Below, in pieces: positions 24,746 to 33,318 of a stretch of DNA of 64,000 bases. A model generated the notes under the pieces. The model was not told the DNA's origin and ran no database searches. It saw only the letters and a program-made list of their open reading frames with translations. This DNA comes from an uncultured Oscillospiraceae bacterium (lineage in GTDB: Bacteria > Bacillota > Clostridia > Oscillospirales > Oscillospiraceae). The stretch spans positions 42,673 through 106,672 of the forward strand of contig CAKTKC010000008.1 in assembly GCA_934569225.1 (NCBI GenBank). The letters are read 5' to 3'. The translations under genes and the position numbers were made by a program. Each line of letters begins with the position of its first letter. Within the stretch, counting starts at the first letter, position 1.

Positions 24746-26938
24746 TTAATTCTGTCCTCTGCGGGAGCCGACCACGTCCCGGATGTTCAGCAGCTTCGTC
24801 CGTACGGATTCCAGCTCCGCCACGTCCTTGACCTCGAAGCGGATGGTGATGGCGCTGCGGCCGCCGGGCAAATCCTTGCCGCTCATTTCCTTGACCCGGA
24901 CGCGGGCGGTGGACAGCACCATGGCCACGTCCAGAATCAGCCCGTCCCGGGTGATGCAGTCCAGCTCCAGCGTGGTCTCGAAGGGCTGCTCTTCCTGGGT
25001 CGCCCAGCGGACGCGCACCCAGCGGGCGGCCTGACGGGGATCCTCCCGGCTCTGGGCATTGGGGCAGTCCGCCCGGTGGATGCTGACGCCGAAGCCCTTG
25101 GTGATGAAGCCCACAATGGGGTCGCCGGGGACGGGGGTGCAGCATTTGGCGAACTTGATCATGCAGGAGTCGATATCCTCCACGATGACGCCGTTGACCG
25201 CGTGGCGGTTCTGGATGACCGCTTCGGAATCGGGGCGGAAGCGCAGAGGGCTTTGGGGCAGCTTTTCCGCGGTCTGCTGCTTCAGCGCCTTGTTGATATC
25301 GTCCCGGATGCGGCCGACGGCCTTGGCGGCGGTGAGACCCCCGTAGCCGATGGCGGCGTACATATCGTCCCAGTTGTCGAAGGACAGCTTTTTCAGCAGC
25401 TGCCCTTCCAGCTCCGGGTCTGTGGCGGCGGTGAGGGGCAGCCCCACCCGCTTCATTTCCGACTCAAAGGACGCCCGGCCGTGGACGATGTTCTCTTCCC
25501 GCTTCTCCTTCTTGAACCACTGCTTGATCTTGGTTCTCGCCTGATTGCTCTTGCAGATGGTCAGCCAGTCCCGGCTGGGGCCTTTGGCGGATTTGGAGGT
25601 CAGCACCTCCACAATATCGCCGTTTTTCAGGGTGGTGTCGATGTTGGCGATGCGGTTATTGACCTTCGCGCCGATCATGGAATTTCCCACGCCGGAATGG
25701 ATGGCGTAGGCAAAGTCGATGGGCGTGGAGCCGGCGGGCAGGGAGACGATCCGTCCCTTGGGGGTGTAGACGAACACCTCGTCGTCGAACATGTCGATCT
25801 TCATGGACTGGACGAACTCTTCCGCGTCGGAGTCCTGCTGGCTTTCCAGCAGACGGCGCACCCACTCAAAGTCCTTTTCCGTACCCGTGCCGGTACCCTG
25901 CTTGTACTTCCAGTGGGCGGCGATGCCGTATTCGGCGGTCTCGTGCATCTGCCAGGTGCGGATTTGCACCTCAAAGGGAATGCCCTGAGAGCCGATGACG
26001 GTGGTGTGCAGGGACTGGTACATATTGGGCTTGGGGGTGGAGATATAGTCCTTGAACCGTCCCGGCACCAGACTGAACAGGTCGTGGACATGCCCCAGCA
26101 CGTTATAGCAGTCGGGGATGGTGTCCACAATGACCCGGAAGGCGTAGATGTCGTACAGCTCGTCGATGGTCTTGCCCTGGGCGAGCATTTTCCGGTAGAT
26201 GGAATAGACGTGCTTGATCCGCCCGTAGGTGGTGTTGTGGATGCCCACGGAGGTCAGGCGCTGGGTGATCTTGTCCTGGATGGTGCGCATGAAGGCCTCG
26301 TCCTTCTCCTTGTGTGCCTGGAGGTAGGACATGATCTCGTTATACTCCATGGGGGCGAGATACCGCAGAGAGGTATCCTCCAGCTCCCACTTGATCTTCT
26401 GCATACCAAGGCGGTGGGCAAGGGGCGCGTAGACGTCCATTGTCTCCCGGCACTTCTGGATCTGCTTTTCCGGCGTCTGGTACTGCATGGTGCGCATGTT
26501 GTGGAGCCGGTCGGCGATTTTGATCAGCACCACCCGGATGTCCTTGCTCATGGCCATGAACATCTTGCGCAGATTCTCCATCTGCGCCTGCTCGGAGGAG
26601 GAGAAATTCGCCCGGGTCAGCTTGGTGACGCCCTCCACCAGCTCCGCCACGGTGGGGCCGAAGATTTTTTCGATGTCCTCGTGGGAGGCGTCGGTGTCCT
26701 CAATGCAGTCGTGGAGCAGGGCGCCCAGAATGGCGTCGCAGTCCAGCCCCATCTCCGCCACGATCTGGGCGACCGCAAGGGGGTGGATGATGTAGGGGGA
26801 ACCGTCCTTCCGCTTCTGCACCTTGTGCTTTTCGTTGGCGTATTCCACGGCGCGGTCGATGAGCGCCATGTCCGCGCCGGGCAGATGCTTTCTGATCGCG
26901 TCGCACATGGACGCATAATGTTCTTCAAAGGATTCCAT
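24746..26938 (-). CDS. relA: Bifunctional (p)ppGpp synthetase/hydrolase RelA/SpoT
   Basis: The 730-residue protein has an N-terminal HD hydrolase domain (ALLHDCIEDTDASHEDI) and a synthetase domain. The latter includes YDIYAFRVIVDTIPDCYNVLG and GRFKDYISTPKPNMYQSLHTTV. A TGS domain follows with the DFAYAIHSGVGNSMIGAKVN motif, then a zinc-finger/CC region (IKFAKCCTPVPGD) and a C-terminal ACT domain. It makes and degrades the stringent-response alarmone. Both active sites appear intact. It starts seven bases after recJ with only a weak GAGAG ribosome site, suggesting coupling. Confidence 0.96.
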   Translation of the reverse strand: MESFEEHYASMCDAIRKHLPGADMALIDRAVEYANEKHKVQKRKDGSPYIIHPLAVAQIVAEMGLDCDAILGALLHDCIEDTDASHEDIEKIFGPTVAELVEGVTKLTRANFSSSEQAQMENLRKMFMAMSKDIRVVLIKIADRLHNMRTMQYQTPEKQIQKCRETMDVYAPLAHRLGMQKIKWELEDTSLRYLAPMEYNEIMSYLQAHKEKDEAFMRTIQDKITQRLTSVGIHNTTYGRIKHVYSIYRKMLAQGKTIDELYDIYAFRVIVDTIPDCYNVLGHVHDLFSLVPGRFKDYISTPKPNMYQSLHTTVIGSQGIPFEVQIRTWQMHETAEYGIAAHWKYKQGTGTGTEKDFEWVRRLLESQQDSDAEEFVQSMKIDMFDDEVFVYTPKGRIVSLPAGSTPIDFAYAIHSGVGNSMIGAKVNNRIANIDTTLKNGDIVEVLTSKSAKGPSRDWLTICKSNQARTKIKQWFKKEKREENIVHGRASFESEMKRVGLPLTAATDPELEGQLLKKLSFDNWDDMYAAIGYGGLTAAKAVGRIRDDINKALKQQTAEKLPQSPLRFRPDSEAVIQNRHAVNGVIVEDIDSCMIKFAKCCTPVPGDPIVGFITKGFGVSIHRADCPNAQSREDPRQAARWVRVRWATQEEQPFETTLELDCITRDGLILDVAMVLSTARVRVKEMSGKDLPGGRSAITIRFEVKDVAELESVRTKLLNIRDVVGSRRGQN

Positions 26939-26945
26939 TTCAAAT

Positions 26946-28988
26946 TCAGCTCTCTTTCGCGTGCAGCAGCCGCTGCATGGTCTGGCTCTGGCTCAGGTCG
27001 GCCTTTCCCTCTCCGGGGGTCAGCCGGATGGATACATACTTATGCTGCCGCTGGACGGTGAGCAGTCCCACGTCCCGGAAAATATCCAGGCAGGTGAGCA
27101 TCTGCCCCAGATTCAACGGCTGTCCCGACCAGCGGACGATCTTGCGGCACAGGCACATGGGCGATTCCTGCACCGGATTTGCGGCGTCCAGGTACCGCCA
27201 CACCAGCGCCAGCATCTTCCGGTCGGGCAGCAGCGCCGCGGCCTCGCCGGGAGTCAGATTTCCCCGCTGCATATCCCGGTAGGGCGCGGCGTCGGGCAGG
27301 CACTCGGCATTGCAGCTGGGGCGGATATCGATGACGTTCATCTGCACGGTGCGCGTCCCCCGGAATTCGTTCACCTGAGGGGTGAAGGCCACATCCACCA
27401 AGTCCCCCGGCTGGATGGACACTGTCTGGGGCGTGGCGGAAAAATAAATGGCGTTCAGATACGTGTGCCCGCTGCACAGGCGCAGACGCATATGCCGTCC
27501 GCCGCCCACCATGCTGATGCGGTCGATGGTCAGATTCTTCATCATCAGCACCGGCTTGGGGCAGCCGTTGCCGCAGGGCTCCAGCATTTGCAGGGAGTCC
27601 ACATTGTGCAGGGTCAGCAGCTCCGGGGAAACGGCGCAGTCCACGTCCAGAACCGTCCGCGGCACGTCGTCGGTATAAAACTGCGCGGCCAGGGCGCAGA
27701 TCTGGCGGCGGAACTCCGGAATGTTGGCGCGGGAAATGGTAAAGCCCGCCGCCAGCTCATGGCCGCCGTAGCTTTCCAGCAGCGGCGACAGGGCGTTTAA
27801 GGACGCGAACAGGTTGAAGCCCCCGTGGCTGCGGGAGCTGGCCTTACCGTGCTCCCCGTCCAGACAGATCAGGAAGGTGGGGCAGGCGTATTCCTCAGCG
27901 ATGCGGCTGGCCACAATGCCAACCACGCCCTGATGCCAGCTTTCGTCTGCCAGTACGATGGCCTCCGGGGGTTTGCCCATGGGCAGCATGGACACGGCCT
28001 GCCGGTAAATTTCCGATTCCACGGCCTGCCGCTGCCGGTTCAGCTCGCACAGTCCCCGGGCGGCCTCGGCGGCCTTGTCAGGGTCGTCGGTGAGAAACAG
28101 CTCCACCGCCAGGTCGATCTGCCCCATCCGCCCGGCAGCGTTGATCCGGGGCGCCAGCATGAAGCCGATGGAGGACGCGCTGACGGTCTCCGGGGCGCAG
28201 CCGCACTCCGCCATCAGCGCCGCAATGCCCGGACGCCGGGTGTGAGCCAGAGATTCCAGTCCCCTTGCCACGAATACCCGGTTTTCTCCCTGCAATGGCA
28301 TAACGTCCGCCACGGTGCCGAGGCAGACCATGTCGGCGTATTCCTCCAGCACCGTTTCCTGAGAACCGGACAGGGCGGAAGCCAGCTTGAAGGCCACGCC
28401 CACGCCGGAAAGATTCTTATGGGGATAGCCGCCATCCGGGCGATGAGGGTCTACCACGGCAACTGCGGCAGGGAGCGTCTGCTTGCACTCATGATGGTCG
28501 GTGATGACCAGATCCATGCCCAGCTGCTTACACAGCTCCGCCTCGCTCACGGCGGTGATGCCGCAGTCCACGGTGACGATCAGCCTGACGCCCTCGGCGT
28601 GAAGCTGGTGAATGGCAATGGGATTCAGGCCGTAGCCCTCCTCCAGACGGCCGGGAATATAGCTCACCACGTCAGCGCCGTGGCGGCGGAGAAAATCCGT
28701 CAGCAGGCAGGTGGCGGTGATGCCGTCCACGTCGTAGTCGCCGAACACGGCGATCTTCTCCCCCCGGGACATGGCGAGTCCCACCCGTCCAGCGGCCTTG
28801 TCCATATCCGTCATCAGAAAGGGGTCAAGCAGGGGCGCGTTGCAGTCTAAGTAAGCTCTGGCCTGATGATCGTCTTCCATTCCCCGTGAGGCCAGCACCA
28901 TGGCAGCCAGCGGAGCGTAGCCGCTGCCAACCAATGCGTTGACAGCCCCCGCCTCCAGCTGGGACACCTTCCAAATTCCGTATTTCAC
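26946..28988 (-). CDS. recJ: Single-stranded-DNA exonuclease RecJ
   Basis: The 680-residue protein has DHH motifs GDYDVDGITATCLL, VTVDCGI and VITDHHECK. The DHHA1 segment includes SYGGHELAAGFTI, followed by the OB-fold region. RecJ degrades single-stranded DNA 5' to 3' in recombination and mismatch repair. The start is a GTG at 28988 with no strong Shine-Dalgarno; MKYGIWK fits the family N-terminus. It heads the recJ-relA-dtd-MBL-hemZ unit behind the promoter at 29024-29052. Confidence 0.94.
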   Translation of the reverse strand: MKYGIWKVSQLEAGAVNALVGSGYAPLAAMVLASRGMEDDHQARAYLDCNAPLLDPFLMTDMDKAAGRVGLAMSRGEKIAVFGDYDVDGITATCLLTDFLRRHGADVVSYIPGRLEEGYGLNPIAIHQLHAEGVRLIVTVDCGITAVSEAELCKQLGMDLVITDHHECKQTLPAAVAVVDPHRPDGGYPHKNLSGVGVAFKLASALSGSQETVLEEYADMVCLGTVADVMPLQGENRVFVARGLESLAHTRRPGIAALMAECGCAPETVSASSIGFMLAPRINAAGRMGQIDLAVELFLTDDPDKAAEAARGLCELNRQRQAVESEIYRQAVSMLPMGKPPEAIVLADESWHQGVVGIVASRIAEEYACPTFLICLDGEHGKASSRSHGGFNLFASLNALSPLLESYGGHELAAGFTISRANIPEFRRQICALAAQFYTDDVPRTVLDVDCAVSPELLTLHNVDSLQMLEPCGNGCPKPVLMMKNLTIDRISMVGGGRHMRLRLCSGHTYLNAIYFSATPQTVSIQPGDLVDVAFTPQVNEFRGTRTVQMNVIDIRPSCNAECLPDAAPYRDMQRGNLTPGEAAALLPDRKMLALVWRYLDAANPVQESPMCLCRKIVRWSGQPLNLGQMLTCLDIFRDVGLLTVQRQHKYVSIRLTPGEGKADLSQSQTMQRLLHAKES

Positions 28989-29023
28989 GATTCATGCACA
29001 TCCAGTAATAACATTTTCCCTAT

Positions 29024-29052
29024 ATTATAGCAAAAATGAACGGGATGTACAA
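29024..29052 (-). promoter_or_regulatory. Promoter of the recJ-relA-dtd-hemZ operon
   Basis: On the minus strand TTGTAC (29047-29052) and TATAAT (29024-29029) are 17 bases apart, 35 bases upstream of the recJ GTG. Confidence 0.65.
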
Positions 29053-29075
29053 TAGGCAGTTGGGAAATTTCTTGT

Positions 29076-30137
29076 TTAAGGGATTTCAGGGGTATCTCCC
29101 CGCTCCCGCCCCGGCGTGACCTGCATGATGGTTACGGCGAGCAGCGGGGAGAAGATCATGCCGCCCACGCCCCAGAGCTTGTAGCCGACGTACAGCGCCA
29201 TCAGCGTCACCAGGGGGTCAAGCCCCAGATGCCGCCCCACCAGCTTTGGCTCCAGCATGGAGCGGGACAGGGTGACTACGGCGTAAACGCCCAGCAGGCC
29301 GATTGCCCTCGCGCCCTCTCCCTGCAAAAAGCAGATCACCGCCCATGGTACCAGCACGGTGCCGGTACCCAGCACGGGCAGTGCGTCCACCAGCGAAACC
29401 ACCAGCGCCCACAGCGGGGCATAGGCGATCCGCAGGAGTACGAACCCCAGGGTCAGGATGGTGAAGGTCACGCCCATCAGCTTCAGCTGCGCCATCAGCC
29501 ACCCGCCCACGGCGTTTTTCATCCGCTTCAGAGCGTCCGCGGCGGGCTTGAGCTTTTCACCGGGCAGGCGTTTTTTCAGCCAGCTTTTGATCTTTGGCAG
29601 CCGGGCGGAGATCAGGAAGGAGGAGATCACCGCCGTTCCCAGACTCAGCGCGCCGTCGGGAACGTGGCTCAGAATGCTTCCCGCCAGCCCCAGAATGTAG
29701 CGGATGACCTTGTCCAGCAGGGACGTGCCGTTAGAGAAAAAGGAGGTCACGTTCTCGCTGAGCAGGGGCTGTACGCTCTGGGGCGTGTGGGACGCCAGCT
29801 CCAGCAGCCAGCTTTGCAGCAGGCCGATGCCGGATTTTGCCGTATCCTCCAGATCAGGCAGCACCCCCGCCACCCTCCGCAGCTCCCGCAGAGCAAAGGC
29901 GCAGAGGATCAGCACCAGCATGGCAAGGAAGCAGAAGGCCATGCTGACGCCAATGCCGGAGCACACGCACCGGGGAACCCGCCGTTTCTGGAGGAAGCCC
30001 ACCATAGGCTCCGCCGCGAAGGCCAGCAGCGCCCCCAGCAGAAAGGGAAAGCACAGCGGCAGAAGAAACCGTGCGGCCAGCCACACGGCAAAAAACGCCG
30101 CCAGCACGGATATGCTTTTTTTCACCGCGGGACGCAA
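29076..30137 (-). CDS. AI-2E/YtvI-family membrane protein
   Basis: The 353-residue protein has about seven to eight membrane helices arranged as in the AI-2E transporter (YtvI/PerM) family. It has the typical late motifs DALPVLGTGTVLVPWAV and EPKLVGRHLGLDPLVTLMALYVGYKLWG. YtvI members appear in sporulation regulons; others move ions. The start is TTG at 30137 with GGAAAGGAGG seven bases upstream. An alternative ATG would delete the first helix. It is transcribed divergently from the ACT-domain gene. Confidence 0.85.
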   Translation of the reverse strand: MRPAVKKSISVLAAFFAVWLAARFLLPLCFPFLLGALLAFAAEPMVGFLQKRRVPRCVCSGIGVSMAFCFLAMLVLILCAFALRELRRVAGVLPDLEDTAKSGIGLLQSWLLELASHTPQSVQPLLSENVTSFFSNGTSLLDKVIRYILGLAGSILSHVPDGALSLGTAVISSFLISARLPKIKSWLKKRLPGEKLKPAADALKRMKNAVGGWLMAQLKLMGVTFTILTLGFVLLRIAYAPLWALVVSLVDALPVLGTGTVLVPWAVICFLQGEGARAIGLLGVYAVVTLSRSMLEPKLVGRHLGLDPLVTLMALYVGYKLWGVGGMIFSPLLAVTIMQVTPGRERGDTPEIP

Positions 30138-30178
30138 AAAGATTCCTCCTTTCCGACAAAAACTCTGATAATATGGGG

Positions 30179-30206
30179 TTGCATTCTAAGAAAAGTATGT
30201 TACAAT
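30179..30206 (+). promoter_or_regulatory. Promoter of the ACT-domain regulator
   Basis: TTGCAT (30179-30184) and TACAAT (30201-30206) with a 16-base spacer lie 65 bases before the ATG at 30272. Confidence 0.65.
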
Positions 30207-30271
30207 ACATTGTAGAAAAACAAGTGTTGTTCTGACACATACAAACTGAACCAGTTTTAAGGAGGTTCGAC

Positions 30272-30712
30272 ATGTCGACCAAACCCAAATACTATATTGT
30301 GGAGTCTTCCGCCCTGCCCGAGGTTTTCCTGAAGGTAGCCGAGGCAAAGCGTCTGCTTTCCACCGGCGAAGCCTCCACCGTCAACGAGGCCACCCGCATG
30401 ACCGACATCAGCCGCAGCGCGTTCTACAAGTATCGGGACGCCGTGCTGCCCTTCCAGAGCATGATGACCGGCCGCATCATCACCTTCCAGCTGCTGCTCC
30501 ACGATGAGCAGGGACTCTTGTCCGAGATCCTGGGCGTCTTTGCCGATGCCGGCGCCAATATCAGCACCATCAATTCCATCGTCCCCACCAACGGTACGGC
30601 GGTCGTGACCATCTCCGCGGAGACCATCGACCTGACCATGACGCTGGAGGAGCTGATGAATCGGCTGTCCGCCATCCAGGGCGTCCTGAAGGCCGACGTG
30701 CTGGCCGGATAA
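30272..30712 (+). CDS. ACT-domain regulator, ThrR/UPF0735-like
   Basis: The 146-residue protein has a short N-terminal helix-turn-helix-like part (VAEAKRLLSTGEASTVNEATRMTDISRSAFYKYRDAV). A C-terminal ACT domain follows (ITFQLLLHDEQGLLSEILGVFADAGANISTIN). This is the UPF0735/PheB layout; the Bacillus homologue ThrR represses threonine-biosynthesis genes. AAGGAGG lies seven bases before the ATG. The next gene is an aspartokinase lacking its own ACT domains, which fits a role in aspartate-family control, though a terminator separates the two. Confidence 0.88.
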   Translation: MSTKPKYYIVESSALPEVFLKVAEAKRLLSTGEASTVNEATRMTDISRSAFYKYRDAVLPFQSMMTGRIITFQLLLHDEQGLLSEILGVFADAGANISTINSIVPTNGTAVVTISAETIDLTMTLEELMNRLSAIQGVLKADVLAG

Positions 30713-30730
30713 TACCTCACACGCAAGTGC

Positions 30731-30766
30731 AAAACCGCCGCCGCTGTTTTCTGCGGCGGTTTTTCT
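30731..30766 (+). terminator. Terminator after the ACT-domain gene
   Basis: AAAACCGCCGC pairs with GCGGCGGTTTTT (11 bp), ending in T5, 19 bases after the stop codon. Confidence 0.85.
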
Positions 30767-30817
30767 TCGTCACACTTCGCCCATCCCTGACATACGATGA
30801 ATCGGGAGGGGTGCGAT

Positions 30818-31558
30818 ATGCTCATCGTGCAGAAATACGGAGGAACGTCCCTTGCGGGAATGTCGCGCCTGCGCGCCGCGGCTCGTAGGGTCACGGGGCT
30901 GGCCCGGCAGGGAAATCAGGTTGTCGTGGTGGTTTCCGCCCAGGGGGACATGACCGATATGCTCATCGAAAAGGCCACTCAGGTCAACCGCCGGGGTTCT
31001 GCCCGGGAGATGGATGCGTATCTTGCCGCCGGGGAGCAGATGTCGGCAGGGCTGATGACCATGGCCATCGGGGCTATGGGCTACAGCGCCGTCAGTCTCA
31101 CCGGCTGGCAGGCGGGCATCCGGACCGACGGCGTCCACGGAAACGCCCGGATACTGGATATTGACGTTTCCCGCATCCGCCGGGAGCTGGACGCAGGGAA
31201 GATCGTGGTCGTGGCGGGCTTTCAGGGCATCGACCCGGATGGGGACATCACCACGTTAGGCCGCGGCGGCTCGGACACCACGGCGGTGGCTCTTGCGGCC
31301 TGGCTGAAGGCTGACCGGTGTCAGATTTTCACGGATGTAGACGGCGTCTACGACCGGGACCCCAGAATTTACTCCGACGCCACCCGCTTCGGGCGCATCA
31401 GCTACGGGAAAATGATGACCCTGGTTGAAAACGGCGCCCAGGTGCTCCATGACCGCAGCGTAGAGCTTGCCAGGGAGCACGGGATCCCGATAGAGGTACT
31501 CTCAGCCTTCACTGGGGATCCCGGCACCATCGTAGGGGATTCGGGAACCTCTGATTAA
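30818..31558 (+). CDS. Aspartate kinase, catalytic domain only
   Basis: The 246-residue protein holds a complete amino-acid-kinase domain: IVQKYGGTSLAG (substrate/ATP lysine), VVVSAQGDMTDM, TTLGRGGSDTTAVALAA and QIFTDVDGVYDRDPR. Ordinary aspartokinases are about 400 residues with two C-terminal ACT domains that bind lysine or threonine; these are absent. The last four residues (GTSD) and the TAA stop are encoded by the left end of repeat element E. No ACT remnant lies beyond the element. Loss of feedback control is therefore expected if the enzyme is active. GGGAGGGG lies six bases before the ATG at 30818. Confidence 0.88.
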   Translation: MLIVQKYGGTSLAGMSRLRAAARRVTGLARQGNQVVVVVSAQGDMTDMLIEKATQVNRRGSAREMDAYLAAGEQMSAGLMTMAIGAMGYSAVSLTGWQAGIRTDGVHGNARILDIDVSRIRRELDAGKIVVVAGFQGIDPDGDITTLGRGGSDTTAVALAAWLKADRCQIFTDVDGVYDRDPRIYSDATRFGRISYGKMMTLVENGAQVLHDRSVELAREHGIPIEVLSAFTGDPGTIVGDSGTSD

Positions 31559-31704
31559 ATTGGCGAGAGCTGACAGCGAGAGGTTTTTCTCTAGCCGAAG
31601 GGTTCAAAAGCGGAGGAATACTGTATGTATTTCCCGCTTTTGAAGCCGCGCGGATAGAGGAAAAGATCCGCTGTTCAGCCGAAGACGGTTTATTCAGAGG
31701 TTCC
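31544..31704 (+). repeat. Palindromic element copy E
   Basis: The 161-bp element starts GGAACCTCTGATTAAATTGG and ends GGTTTATTCAGAGGTTCC. Its left end is in frame with the aspartokinase and provides codons Gly-Thr-Ser-Asp-stop. Together with copy A it forms a distinct subtype (GCTGACAGCGAGAG arm, CTCTAG/GGATAGAGG middle). No flanking duplication is seen (TTCG left, TAAA right). Confidence 0.93.
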
Positions 31705-31752
31705 TAAAAATCATCCTACCCAACTGGAACATAAGATATTCCCCGCAAGGGC

Positions 31753-31792
31753 AAAAAAGCGTGTGCCGCAGGCTTGCAGCACACGCTTTTTT
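31753..31792. terminator. Bidirectional terminator
   Basis: AAAAAAGCGTGTG (31753-31765) pairs with CACACGCTTTTTT (31780-31792). A and T tracts on both sides terminate the aspartokinase and the convergent MATE gene. Confidence 0.9.
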
Positions 31793-31806
31793 GTATTGAG
31801 GTTATG

Positions 31807-33177
31807 TCACGCCTGATCAAACAAGGGCTTTATCTTCTGGCGGTAAATTCTGGTGAAGCAGATAAACGTCACCGTGCCGCTGACCACCTCCGCTATGGGG
31901 AAGGCCAGCCAGACCCTTTGCACCTCGCCCGTCAGGCTCAGCAGGTAGGCTGCCGGGAGCAGCACCACCAGCTGACGGCACAGGGAGACGATGGTGGAGT
32001 AAATGCCGTCGCCCAGCGCCTGGAAGCTGGCGCCCAGGGCAATGCAGATGGCCGCAATGGGGAAGCTCCAGCTGATGGTGCGCAGAGCGACCCGGCCGAT
32101 TTCCAGAAACGCCTGGGAGGGGTTGAACATCCCCAGCAGCACATCCGGAAAGAACTGGAACACCAGCAGTCCCGCCGTCATGAGACACAGCGCCGCGGTG
32201 CAGGAGATTTTCAACGTTTTTGTGATCCGTTGGGGCTTGCGGGCGCCGTAGTTGTAGGCGATGATGGAAATGGTGGCGTTGTTCAGGCCGAACAGGGGCA
32301 TGAAGAAGAAACTCTGGAGCTTGAAATACACGCCGAACACGCCGGTGGCCGTCTCGGCAAAGCCCTGCAAAATCTGGTTGATGCCGAAATTCATCACAGA
32401 GCCGATGCCGTTCATCACGATGGAGGGAATGCCCACCGTCAGGATAGCGCCCACGGTCTTGCCCTCCAGGGGCAGATACTTTTTGTGCAGCTGCACCTCC
32501 GGGTTGAATTTCAGGTTGAAAAGGATGACCATAATGCCGGACACCCACTGGCCGATCACCGTGGCAATGGCAGCGCCGGCAATGCCCATGGCGGGCAGGC
32601 CGAACCATCCGTGGATGAGAATGGGGTCGAGGATGATGTTGATGATCGCGCCGGCGGACTGGGTGATCATGGTATGCACCGTCCGGCCGGTGGATTGCAG
32701 CAGCCGCTCGCCCAGAATGGACGCGAAGCAGCCGACGCTGAAAATGCAGCAGATGCGGGTGTAGACAATGCCGCCCTCCACGGTTTCCGGGTTGGTGGAC
32801 TGAACGGCAAAGTAGGGACGCACGCCAAACAGGCCGAACAGAACGAACAGCACCGTGGCAATGGCCATCAGCACGATGCCGTTTCCGGCAGCGCGGTTGG
32901 CAGCCTCCTGATTTTTCTCGCCCAGGCTCTTGGAAAGCAGGGAGTTGACGCCCACGCCGATGCCCACGGCGAAGCCGATCAGCAGGTTCTGGATGGGGAA
33001 GGCCAGAGACAGCGCCGTCACCGCGCTCTCCGACACCTGGGAAACGTAGATGCTGTCCACTACGTTGTAAAGCGCCTGTACCAGCATGGATATGACCATG
33101 GGCAGCGCCATGTTGGCAATCAGTTTCCCCACGGGCATGACGCCCATTTTGTTTTCCTGTAAAGTAGTTGCAGCCAT
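31807..33177 (-). CDS. MATE-family efflux transporter
   Basis: The 456-residue protein has twelve predicted helices with the MATE start PVGKLIANMALPMVISMLVQALYNVVDSIYVSQV and the paired repeat at GKTVGAILTVGIPSIVMNGIGSV. It likely exports cationic compounds using sodium or protons. Drug specificity cannot be told. The ATG at 33177 has GGAGAG six bases upstream; a GTG nine codons earlier is less likely. The gene is monocistronic and convergent with the aspartokinase. Confidence 0.92.
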   Translation of the reverse strand: MAATTLQENKMGVMPVGKLIANMALPMVISMLVQALYNVVDSIYVSQVSESAVTALSLAFPIQNLLIGFAVGIGVGVNSLLSKSLGEKNQEAANRAAGNGIVLMAIATVLFVLFGLFGVRPYFAVQSTNPETVEGGIVYTRICCIFSVGCFASILGERLLQSTGRTVHTMITQSAGAIINIILDPILIHGWFGLPAMGIAGAAIATVIGQWVSGIMVILFNLKFNPEVQLHKKYLPLEGKTVGAILTVGIPSIVMNGIGSVMNFGINQILQGFAETATGVFGVYFKLQSFFFMPLFGLNNATISIIAYNYGARKPQRITKTLKISCTAALCLMTAGLLVFQFFPDVLLGMFNPSQAFLEIGRVALRTISWSFPIAAICIALGASFQALGDGIYSTIVSLCRQLVVLLPAAYLLSLTGEVQRVWLAFPIAEVVSGTVTFICFTRIYRQKIKPLFDQA

Positions 33178-33276
33178 AATTCTCTCCAAATCAAAAGCAT
33201 TCACGCTATAGTGTAACAGAGTTCTTCCTATTATGCAAGTATCCGGGACAACGAAATTTGCTTCAAGCGCAGAAAA

Positions 33277-33304
33277 CGCCCCGCCGCTAAAAAGCGGCGG
33301 GGCG
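33277..33304 (-). terminator. Terminator of the P-loop protein gene
   Basis: CGCCCCGCCGCT and AGCGGCGGGGCG form a 12-bp stem with a 4-base loop, followed on the minus strand by TTTTCT. Confidence 0.9.
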
Positions 33305-33318
33305 GGATGTACCCCGGA

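Noticed and set aside
24260..27061. Plus-strand open frame of 933 codons opposite dtd and relA
   Set aside because: It spans two well-defined genes and their intergenic gap and has low-complexity composition, so it is a shadow frame.
11814..31704. Spaced repeats as a CRISPR array
   Set aside because: Copies are kilobases apart, ~160 bp long and palindromic, with genes between them and no cas genes.
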